A model generated the notes under the pieces. That model saw only the letters and a program-made list of their open reading frames with translations. It searched no databases and was not told the origin of the DNA. This document shows, in pieces, positions 1-7,978 of a DNA stretch of 41,635 nucleotides (the stretch's first letter is position 1; each line of letters starts with the position of its first letter). Made by a program: the position numbers and the translations under genes. The stretch is taken from the NCBI GenBank assembly GCA_019423835.1, contig JAHZAR010000009.1, positions 1,386-43,020 on the forward strand. Direction: 5' to 3'. Source of the DNA: Clostridiales bacterium. Lineage in GTDB: Bacteria; Bacillota; Clostridia; Lachnospirales; Lachnospiraceae.

Positions 1-90
1 GTGACTTGTCGCCAGTTTCCTAACTTGACATTCGCTCCACGGAAAACCTGCCATCTTATAGGCAGCAACCTCACGCTTCATCGCTATCAT
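1..90 (-). CDS. Possible 5' end of a gene running off the left edge
   Basis: An open frame of 30 codons starts at ATG 90-88 on the minus strand and runs off the window without a stop (begins MIAMKREVAAYKMAG). A GAGG lies 7 nt before the ATG, and a good promoter (TTGCAA, 17 nt, TATGAT) sits just upstream at 105-133. That promoter would leave a leader of only a few nucleotides, so the ATG at codon 4 may be the real start. The peptide is too short to recognise. It could be a chance frame. Confidence 0.3.
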   Translation of the reverse strand, partial: MIAMKREVAAYKMAGFPWSECQVRKLATSH

Positions 91-104
91 GCCACAGCCT
101 CTGT

Positions 105-133
105 ATCATATCATAAGTTTCCTTGAATTGCAA
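105..133 (-). promoter_or_regulatory. Predicted vegetative promoter, leftward
   Basis: On the minus strand, TTGCAA (133-128), a 17-nt spacer and TATGAT (110-105) match the sigma-A consensus well. It points out of the window's left end and would drive the partial gene there. Confidence 0.45.
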
Positions 134-235
134 GGGATTTTTCAGGGTTTTTCCTCATTTTTTTCAAAGAAATTTCCGTGGATTTCAGGAGGTTTTTGGA
201 CATTTTGACGAGGGGAGGGCGGGATGGGGATGCGC

Positions 236-295
236 AGCAGAAGAAGGAGGTTTTTCAGTTCCAGCGAAGTCACTGAAAAACCTCCTTCTTCTGCT
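236..295. repeat. Perfect 24-bp hairpin with 12-nt loop (copy 1)
   Basis: Bases 236-259 are perfectly complementary to 272-295, with the 12-nt loop TCCAGCGAAGTC (260-271). With a 6-nt bulge the pairing continues: TGGGG 226-230 with CCCCA 296-300. The arm is a purine run, then TTTTT, then CAGT before the loop. There is no T-run after either arm, so this is not a standard terminator. Its loop is the exact reverse complement of the loop of the hairpin at 388-445, so the two are inverted relatives with different stems. Confidence 0.85.
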
Positions 296-382
296 CCCCA
301 CTGCACTCTGGCCCTCCGAAAAGAAAGGAGAAAAGGCCAGGAGGAACTTTCCGGCCCCTCTCGTTTTCTCTCCCCCCCCGGC

Positions 383-445
383 AAAAAGAGAAGGAAGGAC
401 AGATTTTTGTGACTTCGCTGGAACAAAAATCTGTCCTTCCTTCTC
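383..445 (-). terminator. Perfect 23-bp hairpin plus T-run (copy 2), likely terminator of the cell-wall repeat gene
   Basis: Bases 388-410 pair perfectly with 423-445 around the loop GACTTCGCTGGA (411-422). Read on the minus strand, the hairpin begins about 15 nt after the stop codon of the gene at 460-1827 and is followed by TTTTT (387-383), the layout of a Rho-independent terminator. On the minus strand its loop reads TCCAGCGAAGTC, identical to the plus-strand loop of the hairpin at 236-295. The stem is much longer than an ordinary terminator's. Confidence 0.75.
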
Positions 446-459
446 CTTCTCTTGCCCCC

Positions 460-1827
460 CTAATCCCACGGAACCGGTTCGTAGGGCTCTCTTGCATACT
501 CGTCGCCGTTGTTGGACTCTTTATCTACTTTAATTACGATTCCCGACTTGTTTGTCTCAAACCGTGTACCGCTGGAGTCCTTAACTGTTGTATCCTTGGC
601 AATCTTGCCTGATGTGTTTACCAGATAATTTTTTCCGTCCACACAGATTACCTCATACTTTGTGCCGCTGTCGGCCTCCTGAAGCTTTCCTTTATAAAAC
701 AGGTAATTGTTCTTCACTCCTGTGTAACCCCGGCCGGCCTTGCTGCCGCTCTCGGTAAAGTAGTACTCACACTTTGTTCCGTCGCCCTCTTCAATATCCA
801 TGCGGCCTTTCTGCACCGAGCTTGTCTGCCTGTTGCCGAAGTAATAGGTTTCAAAATCATTTCCGTCCTTCAGGTTTCTGAGACCGTAGACAGGATTTCC
901 GTTATGGTCAAACAGGTAGGTCACGCCGCCGATCTTCTCCAGATCCCGGACAGACGCCTCCTCCACAGGCGGGCCTACCTTGGGCTCGCCGTCGCTCTCA
1001 AAATAGTACCACTGTACCTCGTCCTCCACATCCCCGTCATAATCCTCCGGCGGATAGGTGGAATACCAGCCCACAGTCAGCTTTCCATTGTCCTGGAGAT
1101 AGCGGTAGTCGCGGAAGTTATCCTCATCCCCGGTTACGCAGATCCATCCGGTCTGCATCCGGCCCTCCTCGTCAAAATAGTAGTTGACGCCGTCTATCTT
1201 ATATTTTTTGTAATTGTCTCCCCCTGTTTCCGGCATGTAGCGTTGGCCGGAGCTCTGGAAGTAATACCAGTGGTGATCGTCCTCCTCCTCATAGGGGCGC
1301 ACGCTGTTGTCTTTATCGTCGTCCGCGTCGGGATCTTCCAGATACTGCCAGCCTGTGCGCATGGTTCCGTCCTCTCCCAGATAGTAGAGATCATCATCCG
1401 CCCAGCCGGTCTGCATCTCGCCGTCACTGTTGAAGTAGTACCACTTTCCGGAAATCTTCTGCCAGTTGTCGGAAACAGCTTTTCCGTCGCTCTCGAAGTA
1501 GTACCAGACCTGTCCGGCATTTGCATCCCAGCCGTCATCCTTCGGAGCCAGCTGCATCCATTTTCCGGCTACCATGATTCCATTGGAATCCACGTAATAC
1601 TCATCGTCCACCCAGGTATTGAGCGCCATGTTTCCATTGTAGTCCAGGTAGCGCCAGAGGCCGTCAGCCCCCTTTTTCCACTCATTTGTTATTTTATATC
1701 CATTTGAATTATAATATACCCAGTTGCCGCCGGACTGCTGCCATCCTTCAGCGGCCAGACTGGCCGTCGCTCCCGCCAGAGTCATCGCCACCGAGAGGCC
1801 CAATACGGCAATTCCCTTTTTCTTCAT
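460..1827 (-). CDS. Secreted cell-wall-binding repeat protein
   Basis: A 455-residue exported protein. Residues 1-26 form a signal peptide (MKKKG, hydrophobic core, likely cleavage after ASLAA). The rest is about eleven degenerate choline-binding-type repeats of about 20 residues built on WYYF-x-SDG-x-x-x-x-GW, for example near residues 28-50, 105-145 and 265-290. Acidic linkers (EEEDDHH, DEDDDKD-like) separate several of them. Such repeats bind teichoic-acid choline or related wall polymers. No enzymatic domain is visible, so it may be an adhesin or a wall-associated scaffold. The start is supported by GGAGG 7 nt upstream of the ATG and by a promoter at 1868-1896. It is transcribed alone and ends at the long hairpin just downstream. 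The repeat assignment is firm; the ligand is not known from the sequence. Confidence 0.85.
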   Translation of the reverse strand: MKKKGIAVLGLSVAMTLAGATASLAAEGWQQSGGNWVYYNSNGYKITNEWKKGADGLWRYLDYNGNMALNTWVDDEYYVDSNGIMVAGKWMQLAPKDDGWDANAGQVWYYFESDGKAVSDNWQKISGKWYYFNSDGEMQTGWADDDLYYLGEDGTMRTGWQYLEDPDADDDKDNSVRPYEEEDDHHWYYFQSSGQRYMPETGGDNYKKYKIDGVNYYFDEEGRMQTGWICVTGDEDNFRDYRYLQDNGKLTVGWYSTYPPEDYDGDVEDEVQWYYFESDGEPKVGPPVEEASVRDLEKIGGVTYLFDHNGNPVYGLRNLKDGNDFETYYFGNRQTSSVQKGRMDIEEGDGTKCEYYFTESGSKAGRGYTGVKNNYLFYKGKLQEADSGTKYEVICVDGKNYLVNTSGKIAKDTTVKDSSGTRFETNKSGIVIKVDKESNNGDEYAREPYEPVPWD

Positions 1828-1867
1828 TCAAAATCCTCCCGCAAATACCCATTTTTTCCTATCTATC

Positions 1868-1896
1868 ATTCTAGCAAGAGCCGGAAAAATATTCAA
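1868..1896 (-). promoter_or_regulatory. Promoter of the cell-wall repeat gene
   Basis: Minus strand TTGAAT (1896-1891), 17-nt spacer, TAGAAT (1873-1868), about 40 nt before the ATG at 1827. The same two hexamers with the same spacing occur before the reverse-transcriptase operon at 39263-39291. Confidence 0.7.
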
Positions 1897-2222
1897 GTGA
1901 AATAATCTTTCAATTCTATTACGAAATTCAAGAGTTCCCGGCACGGCCTTTTCAGCGGCAAATTTCTTTCTCTCCAGGTACGCATCCCAAAAAGTGCGTT
2001 TTTGCTCGGCAAGAAATGAAGCTTTCTGTCAAAATCTGATAGGGAAGATTTTCCCCTTTTCCTTTCGCGTCACGCGAAATACCGTTCCGCGGCACTACGT
2101 GGTTCAGCAGTTTGCGTGTATTTTAAATAGAAATCATTCACGGATAGCATACAGTCTGTCCCCGATTGAGTTTTAGGTTCAAAAGGTTTCACCCGTTAGA
2201 ACGCGCGTCCGCCAGGCACACC
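1897..2222. other. Intergenic stretch with no gene seen
   Basis: No convincing reading frame or ribosome site. The only structure noted is a small perfect hairpin, TTTCGCG TCA CGCGAAA, near 2064-2080. This gap also marks the left edge of the AT-rich module that follows. Confidence 0.5.
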
Positions 2223-2261
2223 AAAAACTATCTCCAGCCGCAAAACCGCAGTTGGAGATAG
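2223..2261 (-). terminator. Terminator of the GltS/cyclodeaminase-like operon
   Basis: CTATCTCCA (2228-2236) pairs with TGGAGATAG (2253-2261). On the minus strand the stem is followed by TTTTT (2227-2223). It lies about 80 nt after the stop of the gene ending at 2339. Confidence 0.75.
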
Positions 2262-2338
2262 AAAAACTTCCTGTTTTTTCATTTGTCTGCTTAATCGGAT
2301 TTTCCGTTCAATAAATTAATTCGGGATCCTCCTGCCTG

Positions 2339-3463
2339 TCAGCTCCAGTGCGGTTCCTCCCACAGCGTCAACATCTGTCCCAGCCCCATCTCTTTGGCTT
2401 TCAGGTACATCTCATATGCCCAGGCAATATCTTCTGACGGAAGTCCTCCTGTCATCAAAGCGCATCTCTCCGTATCGCTGATTCTTCCCTGTACTCTTTT
2501 GCACGCCACATCTCCAAGACTGGGGAAGGAAGTTATTTCCGGTAATTTTCCGTCATCTATCATCTGATAAATGACGCCTCCCATCATACCGCTGTATGCC
2601 TGTTCCACCGTCCCTTCTCCTCGACGTGCATCTTCCATGTAGGCAGCATGCATTTTCGTATTATCAAAAAATAATTTTACACTCTTCCAATAAGATTCGT
2701 CCACCTGAGATGCTCCGGTAAATAACGCTGTGGAACCCGCCTTAAACCACTCGTCTTTAATTACTACCGGCTTTAGCCTGGAAGCCGCCACACTGATAAT
2801 ATCACCGGCACGCACCGCCTCCTCCATAGAATCTGCCACAATACACTCCACATTGTATTCTTTCACAGCCCACGCAGCAAATTTATCTGCATTTTCCTTT
2901 ATCACATCATAGATCACTACCTTTTTAATCCGAGCAGCATCTACCATGATACCCTGGAAACATGCCCGGTTAACCGGACCGGCTCCAATAATTGTGCAGA
3001 CTTCCGAATCTTTTCTCGCTAAATAACGCACTCCAACACCAGGAACAGAACCTGTGCGAACAGCGCTGATTAGATTTCCAGACATCAGAGCAATCGGTTC
3101 GCAAGTGTCCACATCGTTCAGCATAACCATCAAAATGGAGCGCGGAAGACCTCTTGAGGGGTTTATAATATTTGAACCATACCACTTTTCTCCAGCCACA
3201 TGAAACCGCCCTCCCAAATAGCCTACCATCGCCATAAAACGGCGATCCGGTCCATCTGCCGGCATGTTGAGAAATGCTGGCTGCTTAGGAAATGAGATTT
3301 TAATTCCATGTTCATTATGTTTTGGACCTCCAAACAGATAATCCCCCTCTCCCAGCAGCCGAAACATCTCATCCAAAACATCAACACATCGTCTGGAATC
3401 CAAAACTCCAGCCTTAATAAGATCCGCCTCTGATAAGTAAAGAAATTCTGTCTTTTTCCCCAT
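2339..3463 (-). CDS. Ornithine cyclodeaminase / mu-crystallin family protein
   Basis: A 374-residue cytoplasmic protein of the ornithine cyclodeaminase family, often auto-annotated as 'tyramine oxidase subunit B'. The family includes NAD(P)-dependent cyclodeaminases, alanine dehydrogenases and imine reductases. Visible hallmarks are SAVRTGSVPGVG (about 130-142, matching the family RTGA-x-S segment) and a Rossmann loop, TIIGAGPVNRA (about 157-167), followed by the dinucleotide-binding fold. The substrate cannot be read from the sequence. It is the second gene of a two-gene leftward operon, 53 nt after the GltS-type transporter, so it probably acts on the amino acid or amine that transporter moves. 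Base composition is AT-richer than the genes to the right. The start ATG at 3463 has the typical AGGAG-type site (AGAAAGGAG) upstream. Confidence 0.75.
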   Translation of the reverse strand: MGKKTEFLYLSEADLIKAGVLDSRRCVDVLDEMFRLLGEGDYLFGGPKHNEHGIKISFPKQPAFLNMPADGPDRRFMAMVGYLGGRFHVAGEKWYGSNIINPSRGLPRSILMVMLNDVDTCEPIALMSGNLISAVRTGSVPGVGVRYLARKDSEVCTIIGAGPVNRACFQGIMVDAARIKKVVIYDVIKENADKFAAWAVKEYNVECIVADSMEEAVRAGDIISVAASRLKPVVIKDEWFKAGSTALFTGASQVDESYWKSVKLFFDNTKMHAAYMEDARRGEGTVEQAYSGMMGGVIYQMIDDGKLPEITSFPSLGDVACKRVQGRISDTERCALMTGGLPSEDIAWAYEMYLKAKEMGLGQMLTLWEEPHWS

Positions 3464-3516
3464 AATATGTACTCCTTTCTAAATCTATGTGAGAATTCTT
3501 ACAAAATGTTCTATAA

Positions 3517-4884
3517 TTATGCCGTCTGTTTTTTCGGGGAATACCACATGCCAAAAGTTCTTGGCAATACAAAAAACACTGCAAATGCTATCGTATATAC
3601 AATCCCCACCGGAAGCGCACCATACTGCGCAATCCAGCCAGGGGTCATAGAGGTTAAAACACCGCCTCCAAGAGCCCAGGAACAGAACGGCGCACGCGCT
3701 GCAAAAACTTCCACCGCATCACTCTTCATTTCCGGATCGCATGTTTTCAAAAGAAGCAGTCCTGTTGCAGCCACACCTGTGTATGTTCCAAACAAAACCA
3801 TACTGTTTTCGAACCAGTATTCTCCAAAGATTCTTCTTGCAAACCACAAATTCATGAAAAGCATAACAAATACCATGATAGTCTGCTGAATAAGAAGTGG
3901 TGCCATATATTCGATAACCACCGGTACATTCACAGAAGCTACCGCGCCAGCCACTAAAAACTCCAGAGAAAGCCCTTGAATTCTGGAAAATGTTCCTTCA
4001 TCTACCGCATCAGCCCAAGATGTGCGCTTAATCACCTGCCAGAGCAGCAGTCCTCCAAACAAAGCAGTAACAAACCACGACACTGAAAATCCGAGATACC
4101 TCTTCAATGCTTCATTTAAAATCCATCCTAACAGTACCGCCACACAAATCAGAGCCGCATGAAACGCCATATTGTCAACAACACTGCTGTTTACCGCCGT
4201 ATGTGTATCCACAGGTTTTTCTTCTCCTGTATACAGTTCCGTTTCCTCTCCCTGAAGGCTGGCAGCAGAAGAGATACAGGCTGTCCATCCTTTTTTTACT
4301 CCCACATTAATAATGATAATTCCCCCTACAACGCCGTAAATCAAACCAAAAGTCGCAGAAGTAACAGAAAGAGACTGACCATCAAGCCATCCTAATTCTT
4401 CAAACACAAGCCCCATACCGCCTGCAGTACCATGGCCTCCGGACCACCCCTGTTCTAAAATAGTTGCAAACAGAGAATCCACCCCAAATATCGGTGTCAG
4501 AAGCAATACACTCAGGAAAATCGGCACCGCATATTGGATACATGTCGTCGCCCAGCTCCAACAAACAGAGGCCGCCGCTTTTTTAGCCAGTGCCTTTCCA
4601 TTGGAAATCTGCCTCCCCATCATCATCGGAGCAAAAACAAAGACAATCAAACGGCCAGACAGTGCGGACCAACAATCTGTAATTTCCTTAGGAATTACTC
4701 CCAAGAAAAAAGGCCCTAAAATTAAACCTATCACACCGGCCAATAGTGATGCCGGAATATGGTATCTCTTGAGAATTGGCACTCTAAGCCTAATCCAGGT
4801 AGAAATCAATAACAGAACCCCTAAAATCGCTACATAAACAATCAACGCATCTAGCATGGAACCTGTAATTTCTGTATTCGGCAT
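3517..4884 (-). CDS. gltS: GltS-family sodium/glutamate-type symporter
   Basis: A 455-residue integral membrane protein with about ten or eleven hydrophobic segments. It matches the ESS/GltS family in length and in the motif SGGHGTAGGMG near residue 150, which lies in the re-entrant substrate-binding region. Characterised members import glutamate with sodium; this one may carry another anionic amino acid. A soluble acidic loop (about 215-240) separates the two halves. The start is supported by AGGAGGGGAGAAG just upstream of the ATG, and a TTGACA/TATCAT promoter lies at 4940-4969. It is first in the operon with the cyclodeaminase-family gene and divergent from an RpiR-type regulator, which is the likely controller. 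Confidence 0.8.
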   Translation of the reverse strand: MPNTEITGSMLDALIVYVAILGVLLLISTWIRLRVPILKRYHIPASLLAGVIGLILGPFFLGVIPKEITDCWSALSGRLIVFVFAPMMMGRQISNGKALAKKAAASVCWSWATTCIQYAVPIFLSVLLLTPIFGVDSLFATILEQGWSGGHGTAGGMGLVFEELGWLDGQSLSVTSATFGLIYGVVGGIIIINVGVKKGWTACISSAASLQGEETELYTGEEKPVDTHTAVNSSVVDNMAFHAALICVAVLLGWILNEALKRYLGFSVSWFVTALFGGLLLWQVIKRTSWADAVDEGTFSRIQGLSLEFLVAGAVASVNVPVVIEYMAPLLIQQTIMVFVMLFMNLWFARRIFGEYWFENSMVLFGTYTGVAATGLLLLKTCDPEMKSDAVEVFAARAPFCSWALGGGVLTSMTPGWIAQYGALPVGIVYTIAFAVFFVLPRTFGMWYSPKKQTA

Positions 4885-4939
4885 CTTCTCCCCTCCTAAA
4901 AATGTATTTTTTACTTTTTTAGCAGCTGCTTATGTCTGT

Positions 4940-4969
4940 ATGATACACTTTATATCCGTTTATTGTCAA
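4940..4969 (-). promoter_or_regulatory. Promoter of the GltS/cyclodeaminase-like operon
   Basis: Minus strand TTGACA (4969-4964), 18-nt spacer, TATCAT (4945-4940), about 55 nt before the ATG at 4884. Confidence 0.65.
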
Positions 4970-5017
4970 TATGTTTGGTGTTTTTCTTAAATAATTGGCG
5001 TTTTGCACGAATTGTTC

Positions 5018-5081
5018 TGTATTAAATTATATATTTTGCTCGTTGCTTTTCTCATTTTTGTATATTATACTTTTTAATACA
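5018..5081. promoter_or_regulatory. Inverted repeat between divergent genes, possible RpiR operator
   Basis: TGTATTAAA (5018-5026) and TTTAATACA (5073-5081) are exact inverted copies. A smaller dyad, GTATA-TATAC, lies at 5060-5070. They sit between the two divergent promoters, where a SIS-domain regulator would act on both. The region is very AT-rich, so chance pairing is possible. Confidence 0.35.
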
Positions 5082-5107
5082 ATTTCATACATCTTTTATA
5101 TAGAGCA

Positions 5108-5136
5108 TTGACTTCTTCATTGGATTTTTCTACAAT
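5108..5136 (+). promoter_or_regulatory. Promoter of the RpiR-type regulator
   Basis: TTGACT (5108-5113), 17-nt spacer, TACAAT (5131-5136), 34 nt before the ATG at 5171. GAGGAAGTG supplies the ribosome site. Confidence 0.65.
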
Positions 5137-5170
5137 TAAAAACAATACAAATCCGTGAGGAAGTGATTCT

Positions 5171-6016
5171 ATGAATATTGTGGAAAAAATAGAATATGAA
5201 CTAGATAAAATGACAAAAGCAGAACGTCAGGTTTCTTTGTACTTCATTCAGCATCCCAATGATTTTCTGTTCTACACATTAGACAAAATTGCCCGGATGA
5301 TTTGTACCAGTACAACATCTGTAATACGCTTTTGCCGCCGTATTGGTTTTGCCGGCTATAAAGAATTCCAGAACCAGCTCCGGGAAGAAAACAATCATAA
5401 TCCCAGTTTATCTGATCGTTTTAATCAAACGGCAAATGGTTCATCAGAAACGCAGCTTCTTTCAAAAATACTGGCTCAAAATACCCTTAATATCGAGCAG
5501 ACTTTTTCTTCTCTGCCACTTGACCAGTTAGAAAATGCGGTTGAACTGCTTCAAAATGGAAAGCAAATTTTTCTGTTCGGAATGAGGGAATCTTATGCCC
5601 TGGTACACTATGCTTTTACACGTTTCATTACTGTAAGAAGTCGTGTTCATGTTTTAGAAGCTGGCTATAACGGCTTGGTAGAACCGCTCTTAGATTTGAC
5701 TTCTGAGGACGTCTGCCTCATTTTTCTTTTCCACAGATATACAGAGCAGTCTCTATATATCTTACCTTTGCTGAAGGAAAGCGGCATAAAAACCATACTG
5801 ATTACCTCTTCCCCCTATGATTCAGTTAGTCAGTACGCAGATGTCCTACTTCCCTGTCATGTAGAAGCACAAGGCGTGAAAAATACCTACGTTGCTCCAA
5901 TATGCCTGGTAGATTATTTTTGTAATGCGGTTGCCCTTCAATCCTATGAAGATTCTATGAACCGTTTTTCAAAAATTGAAAAGCTGCTTCAGCATAACAA
6001 TATTTTAGGAAGCTAG
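5171..6016 (+). CDS. MurR/RpiR-family transcriptional regulator
   Basis: A 281-residue cytoplasmic DNA-binding regulator. Residues about 1-75 are the RpiR helix-turn-helix (LDKIARMICTSTTSVIRFCRR is the recognition region). About 120-250 is a SIS sugar-isomerase-like domain that in this family senses a phosphosugar or another small ligand (IFLFGMRESYALVHYAF, then ILITSSPYD). It diverges from the GltS/cyclodeaminase-family operon and is followed 45 nt downstream by an EamA transporter, so it probably controls all three. The third-position composition is AT-rich, unlike the genes from 7 kb on. The effector cannot be inferred: most RpiR proteins sense sugar phosphates, yet the neighbouring genes point to amino-acid or amine metabolism. 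Confidence 0.85.
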   Translation: MNIVEKIEYELDKMTKAERQVSLYFIQHPNDFLFYTLDKIARMICTSTTSVIRFCRRIGFAGYKEFQNQLREENNHNPSLSDRFNQTANGSSETQLLSKILAQNTLNIEQTFSSLPLDQLENAVELLQNGKQIFLFGMRESYALVHYAFTRFITVRSRVHVLEAGYNGLVEPLLDLTSEDVCLIFLFHRYTEQSLYILPLLKESGIKTILITSSPYDSVSQYADVLLPCHVEAQGVKNTYVAPICLVDYFCNAVALQSYEDSMNRFSKIEKLLQHNNILGS

Positions 6017-6061
6017 GGCGTCCCGCCTGTCTGTGGCCGTCTTAGCAGAAAGGCGGTCAGA

Positions 6062-6955
6062 ATGAATCACTCACTGAAAGGGTATTTGTATGTAATTTTT
6101 TCCGCAATTTTATTCGGATGCATGCCATTAGGTGCAAAGTTCCTCTATGCCAATGGGGTAAATGCTTTAAGCCTTGTATTTTACAGAAATTCCCTGGCTC
6201 TTCCACTAATGGCACTTATTCTTTTTTTGCGGGAGGAAACCTTCACGCTCAGCAAAAAACAGTTAAAACAGACGGTCGGCCTGTCATTTGCGGGATGCTG
6301 CCTCACTCCTATTTTACTGTTTTCATCCTATAATTACATTTCCTCCGGCACTGCTACTACCTTTCATTTTATTTATCCTGCTATGGTAATAGTAGGCGGC
6401 GCAGTATTGTTCCATGAAAAAATCTCTTGCCGACAGTTTTTCTGTGTCATACTCTGCACAATCGGTGTCAGCTTTTTCTACGTTCCAGAAGAGCGCTTTA
6501 ATCTTCCCGGAAGTATTTTAGCGCTTCTTTCTGGTGTTACCTATGCCGTTTATATTATATTTTTAGCGCGCTCTGATTTGAAAGCCTTATCCGGCATAAA
6601 GCTAAGCTTTTACATAGCACTTTTTTGTTCCTTATTTACCCTTGCAATTTGTTTACTGACTCAACAGCTTACTTTCCCAGCAAATCCGCTTTGCTGGCTG
6701 GCCTGTGCATGCTTCTCATTTATGCTTTGTGTCGGCGCGGTCATTCTTTTCCAGAAAGGGACCTTTTTAATCGGCGGACAGAAATCTTCGGTACTGAGTA
6801 CATTCGAACCCATTACAAGTATTATAATAGGAATTTTGGTATTCAATGAGCCCTTCAGTACTCGAACCTGCTTCGGCGCTCTATTTATTATTATGTCTAC
6901 CATACTAATTGCTCTTTTTGATATACGGACTTCTCCGGTTAAAGAGAAAGGGTAA
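6062..6955 (+). CDS. EamA-family (DMT superfamily) transporter
   Basis: A 297-residue membrane protein with ten predicted helices arranged as two EamA repeats (about 5-140 and 150-290), the usual size of a drug/metabolite exporter. Recognisable family segments are YRNSLALPLMALILF in the first half and a glycine/proline-containing FEPITSIIIGILVFNE in the last helices. AAAGGCGG lies 5-6 nt before the ATG. It follows the RpiR regulator in the same direction and shares its AT-rich composition, so it probably belongs to the same module, perhaps exporting an amino acid or by-product. The substrate is unknown. Confidence 0.85.
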   Translation: MNHSLKGYLYVIFSAILFGCMPLGAKFLYANGVNALSLVFYRNSLALPLMALILFLREETFTLSKKQLKQTVGLSFAGCCLTPILLFSSYNYISSGTATTFHFIYPAMVIVGGAVLFHEKISCRQFFCVILCTIGVSFFYVPEERFNLPGSILALLSGVTYAVYIIFLARSDLKALSGIKLSFYIALFCSLFTLAICLLTQQLTFPANPLCWLACACFSFMLCVGAVILFQKGTFLIGGQKSSVLSTFEPITSIIIGILVFNEPFSTRTCFGALFIIMSTILIALFDIRTSPVKEKG

Positions 6956-6996
6956 TCCCTCTCCTCATTATTTTACCATCAAAGCCGAAAACCTCT

Positions 6997-7025
6997 TTGA
7001 CACCTGTTATTGCAACATATATAAT
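6997..7025 (+). promoter_or_regulatory. Full-consensus sigma-A promoter for the methyltransferase
   Basis: TTGACA (6997-7002), exactly 17 nt, TATAAT (7020-7025): both hexamers and the spacing match the consensus perfectly. Transcription would begin near 7032, which rules out the longer frame beginning at 6997 and supports the ATG at 7096. Confidence 0.85.
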
Positions 7026-7095
7026 ACACATAGAATTCTTCAGGGTCTGTACTCTGATTATAGGACAAAATTCAAATTTAAGGAGAACAATACAT

Positions 7096-7962
7096 ATGTG
7101 GATAGCTGACGGCTGGAAAGATTATGAGGTAATAGACTGTTCCGGAGGAGAAAAGCTGGAGCGCTGGGGCAAGTATCTGCTTGTCAGGCCGGATCCCCAG
7201 GTTATCTGGAATACACCGAAGCGGCATAAGGGCTGGAAGCGGATGAACGGCCATTATCACAGAAGTTCCAAAGGAGGCGGCGAGTGGGAATTTTTCGATC
7301 TGCCGGAGCAGTGGACCATCCGCTACAGAGAGCTGACCTTTAACCTGAAGCCCTTCAGCTTCAAGCATACCGGCCTGTTTCCGGAGCAGGCCACGAACTG
7401 GGACTGGTTTGGAGAGAAGATACGAAAGGCCGGAAGGCCGGTGAAGGTTCTCAACCTGTTTGCCTACACCGGAGGCGCAACCCTGGCGGCCGCCAGGGCA
7501 GGAGCCCATGTCACTCACGTGGATGCCTCCAAGGGAATGGTGACCTGGGCCAAGGAAAATGCCCGTTCCTCCAATCTTGCCGATGCCCCTATCCGCTGGA
7601 TCGTGGACGACTGCGTCAAGTTTGTCGAGAGGGAAATCAGGCGGGGCAATCACTACGACGGAATTATCATGGATCCTCCGTCCTACGGAAGAGGACCCAA
7701 GGGAGAGATATGGAAAATTGAGGATTCCATCCACCCCTTTGTGCAGCTCTGCGCCAGGCTTCTGTCGGATCAGCCCCTGTTCTATCTGATTAACTCCTAC
7801 ACCACAGGGCTGGCTCCTTCTGTCCTCACCTACATGCTTTCCACAGAACTGGTTCCGAAATTCGGCGGAACGGTGCGCTCTGAGGAAATCGGCCTTCCGG
7901 TAACAGAGAGCGGTCTGATTCTGCCCTGCGGAGCCTCCGGCAGGTGGGAGAGCAAAAACTAG
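7096..7962 (+). CDS. Class I SAM-dependent methyltransferase (RlmI/RlmK-like)
   Basis: A 288-residue cytoplasmic methyltransferase. Motif I is LNLFAYTGGATLAAARAGA (about 120-138), followed by the acidic HVDASKGM. The catalytic-region motif is MDPPSYGRG (about 192-200). This arrangement matches the Methyltrans_SAM group related to 23S rRNA cytosine-C5 methyltransferases of the RlmI/RlmK type. It lacks an N-terminal PUA domain, so rRNA is a likely but unproven substrate. The start at 7096 is chosen because AGGAGA lies 9 nt upstream and the consensus promoter at 6997-7025 lies inside any longer version. It converges with the acyltransferase gene, with only 16 nt between the stops. Composition is GC-rich again, in contrast with the gene to its left. 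Confidence 0.85.
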   Translation: MWIADGWKDYEVIDCSGGEKLERWGKYLLVRPDPQVIWNTPKRHKGWKRMNGHYHRSSKGGGEWEFFDLPEQWTIRYRELTFNLKPFSFKHTGLFPEQATNWDWFGEKIRKAGRPVKVLNLFAYTGGATLAAARAGAHVTHVDASKGMVTWAKENARSSNLADAPIRWIVDDCVKFVEREIRRGNHYDGIIMDPPSYGRGPKGEIWKIEDSIHPFVQLCARLLSDQPLFYLINSYTTGLAPSVLTYMLSTELVPKFGGTVRSEEIGLPVTESGLILPCGASGRWESKN

Positions 7963-7978
7963 ACTGCCGCCGGTTTTC

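Noticed and set aside
123..533. Several overlapping frames on both strands across the hairpin region
   Set aside because: They arise from purine/pyrimidine-rich inverted repeats. Their peptides mirror each other and lack ribosome sites or family features.
904..1707. 267-codon plus-strand frame opposite the cell-wall repeat gene
   Set aside because: It is a shadow of the repetitive antisense gene. There is no ribosome site, and the minus-strand product has a signal peptide and clear repeats.
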